A DNA stretch of 64,000 bases from Phaenicophaeus curvirostris (lineage: Eukaryota > Chordata > Aves > Cuculiformes > Cuculidae), in the NCBI RefSeq assembly GCF_032191515.1, contig NC_091392.1, positions 38,569,501-38,633,500 on the forward strand. The letters run 5' to 3'. The translations under genes and the position numbers were made by a program. Positions 63,116 through 64,000 of this stretch are shown here, piece after piece. The notes below the pieces were generated by a model that was not told where the DNA came from, searched no databases, and saw only the letters and a list, made by a program, of their open reading frames with translations. The number at the start of each line of letters is the position of its first letter. Positions within the stretch are counted from its first letter, which is position 1.

Positions 63116-64000
63116 ATGTTTTATGTGCTTGAGTTGATTAGCGTATTGATTTAATTGATGAATGAATGCCATATCTTGGGTCATTTCTATCCCAAATATA
63201 GAAAGCCACCTGATTCAGTGCTCAAAATTTGATGTTTTCTTGACTGGTGTTGCATTTCAGTAGCCTGGCTGAAAACCAGCATGAATTTATGGAGTTACAG
63301 GTAGCAGTGATCCTGTGTAAATGGATGTTAAAATTATGTTTTCCTTGCTGCTTCTGACAGAAGAAGGGGTTCTTTGAAGACCCTTTCTTCAAATTTAACA
63401 GAATGGTAATTCATTCATTGGGATTTAATGTTTTCAGTAAAATAATAACAACAACATTACTCCAAAGTAAAGGAAAAATGTAGTATTCAGGTATAAACCA
63501 TTCTTCAGAAGGCAGAAGATAAGCACTTTCTGCATCACAATGAAAATGTAGTTACACGTGTTAGTTGAGTGGCAAAATGACGATGGTTTTATATACTTGG
63601 TAGGAAGACTGTTATAGATAACTCATCCCAATTGTTAAAATAGTGGGTTTCGTTACAGTTATGGACGCTTATTTATAAAAATGATAAAATAGTATGCTAA
63701 AATGATGCTATAGGTTTCTTTTGAAGAATTTGTGTGGTAGTGTTTTGCCTCAAAACCTCGGAGGTCTACAGGACTGTAACCAAATTTTTCTCTATAAATA
63801 TATTCTCTGATTTGGGGTTGGGTTTTTCTCTGTTTGCTTTTGCTTCTAGCAGTCTTGTTGTATGTCAGAATTCTGTAGAGGATCCAGTTGGCTTCAACTG
63901 TGCTAACTCTGTCACTTGACAAAAATGTGATGAAATTTAATAAGGCTGCCTTCAGAAAAAAACTCCACGTAGTGTTTGGCTCTAAAATGGTAAAGTAAAT

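Larger units (their letters stand above)
55902..64000 (+). other. CDK17: CDK17 intron 4, right end outside window
   Basis: Starts GTAATT; no acceptor followed by the expected DLNKRLSLP coding segment is present before the end of the window. Contents are a T17 run with a CAG at 57482-57503, AT-rich stretches at 59760-60240 that look conserved, a slightly GC-richer patch at 60300-61060 with no identity, a candidate 88-nt exon at 61679-61766, a TA microsatellite at 62824-62836, and an old CR1 scrap at about 63050. Confidence 0.9.

Noticed and set aside
1..64000. tRNA, rRNA, CRISPR array, operon or prokaryotic features
   Set aside because: Nothing of this kind is seen. The sequence is vertebrate intronic DNA, and such features would not be expected or are absent by eye.

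Overview
The window is vertebrate nuclear DNA, most likely from a bird. It is AT-rich and CpG-poor, has no compact open genes, and carries several 3' fragments of CR1 LINEs (the dominant avian retrotransposon) and one ERVL-type solo LTR of a kind common in birds. I cannot name the species from sequence alone.

One gene is supported: CDK17 (PCTAIRE-2 kinase) on the + strand, seen as three consecutive coding exons. The first (35063-35211) holds the start codon and residues 1-39, the second (49940-50104) extends to residue 94, and the third (55768-55901) extends to residue 139. Junction phases fit exactly, giving 139 uninterrupted residues that match what I remember of the mammalian protein's N-terminal regulatory region. 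The kinase domain itself lies beyond the right end of the window.

Layout: 1-35062 is upstream of the first coding exon and is interpreted as a large 5'UTR intron. It contains a CR1 cluster at about 18.9-24.9 kb and a small CpG-enriched pocket at 34.2-34.7 kb. Intron 2 (35212-49939, 14.7 kb) contains an intact solo LTR with a 5-bp target duplication, an AT-rich block that looks like a conserved noncoding element, and a candidate 39-nt in-frame microexon. Intron 3 (50105-55767) is repeat-poor. Intron 4 runs from 55902 off the right end and contains a candidate 88-nt cassette exon and an old CR1 scrap.

The most interesting signals are the two candidate unannotated exons. The 39-nt one at 39740-39778 has strong splice sites, is a multiple of three, and is open only in the frame that the host gene would impose. 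The 88-nt one at 61679-61766 would shift the frame if included. Both are inferences from sequence and need transcript evidence.
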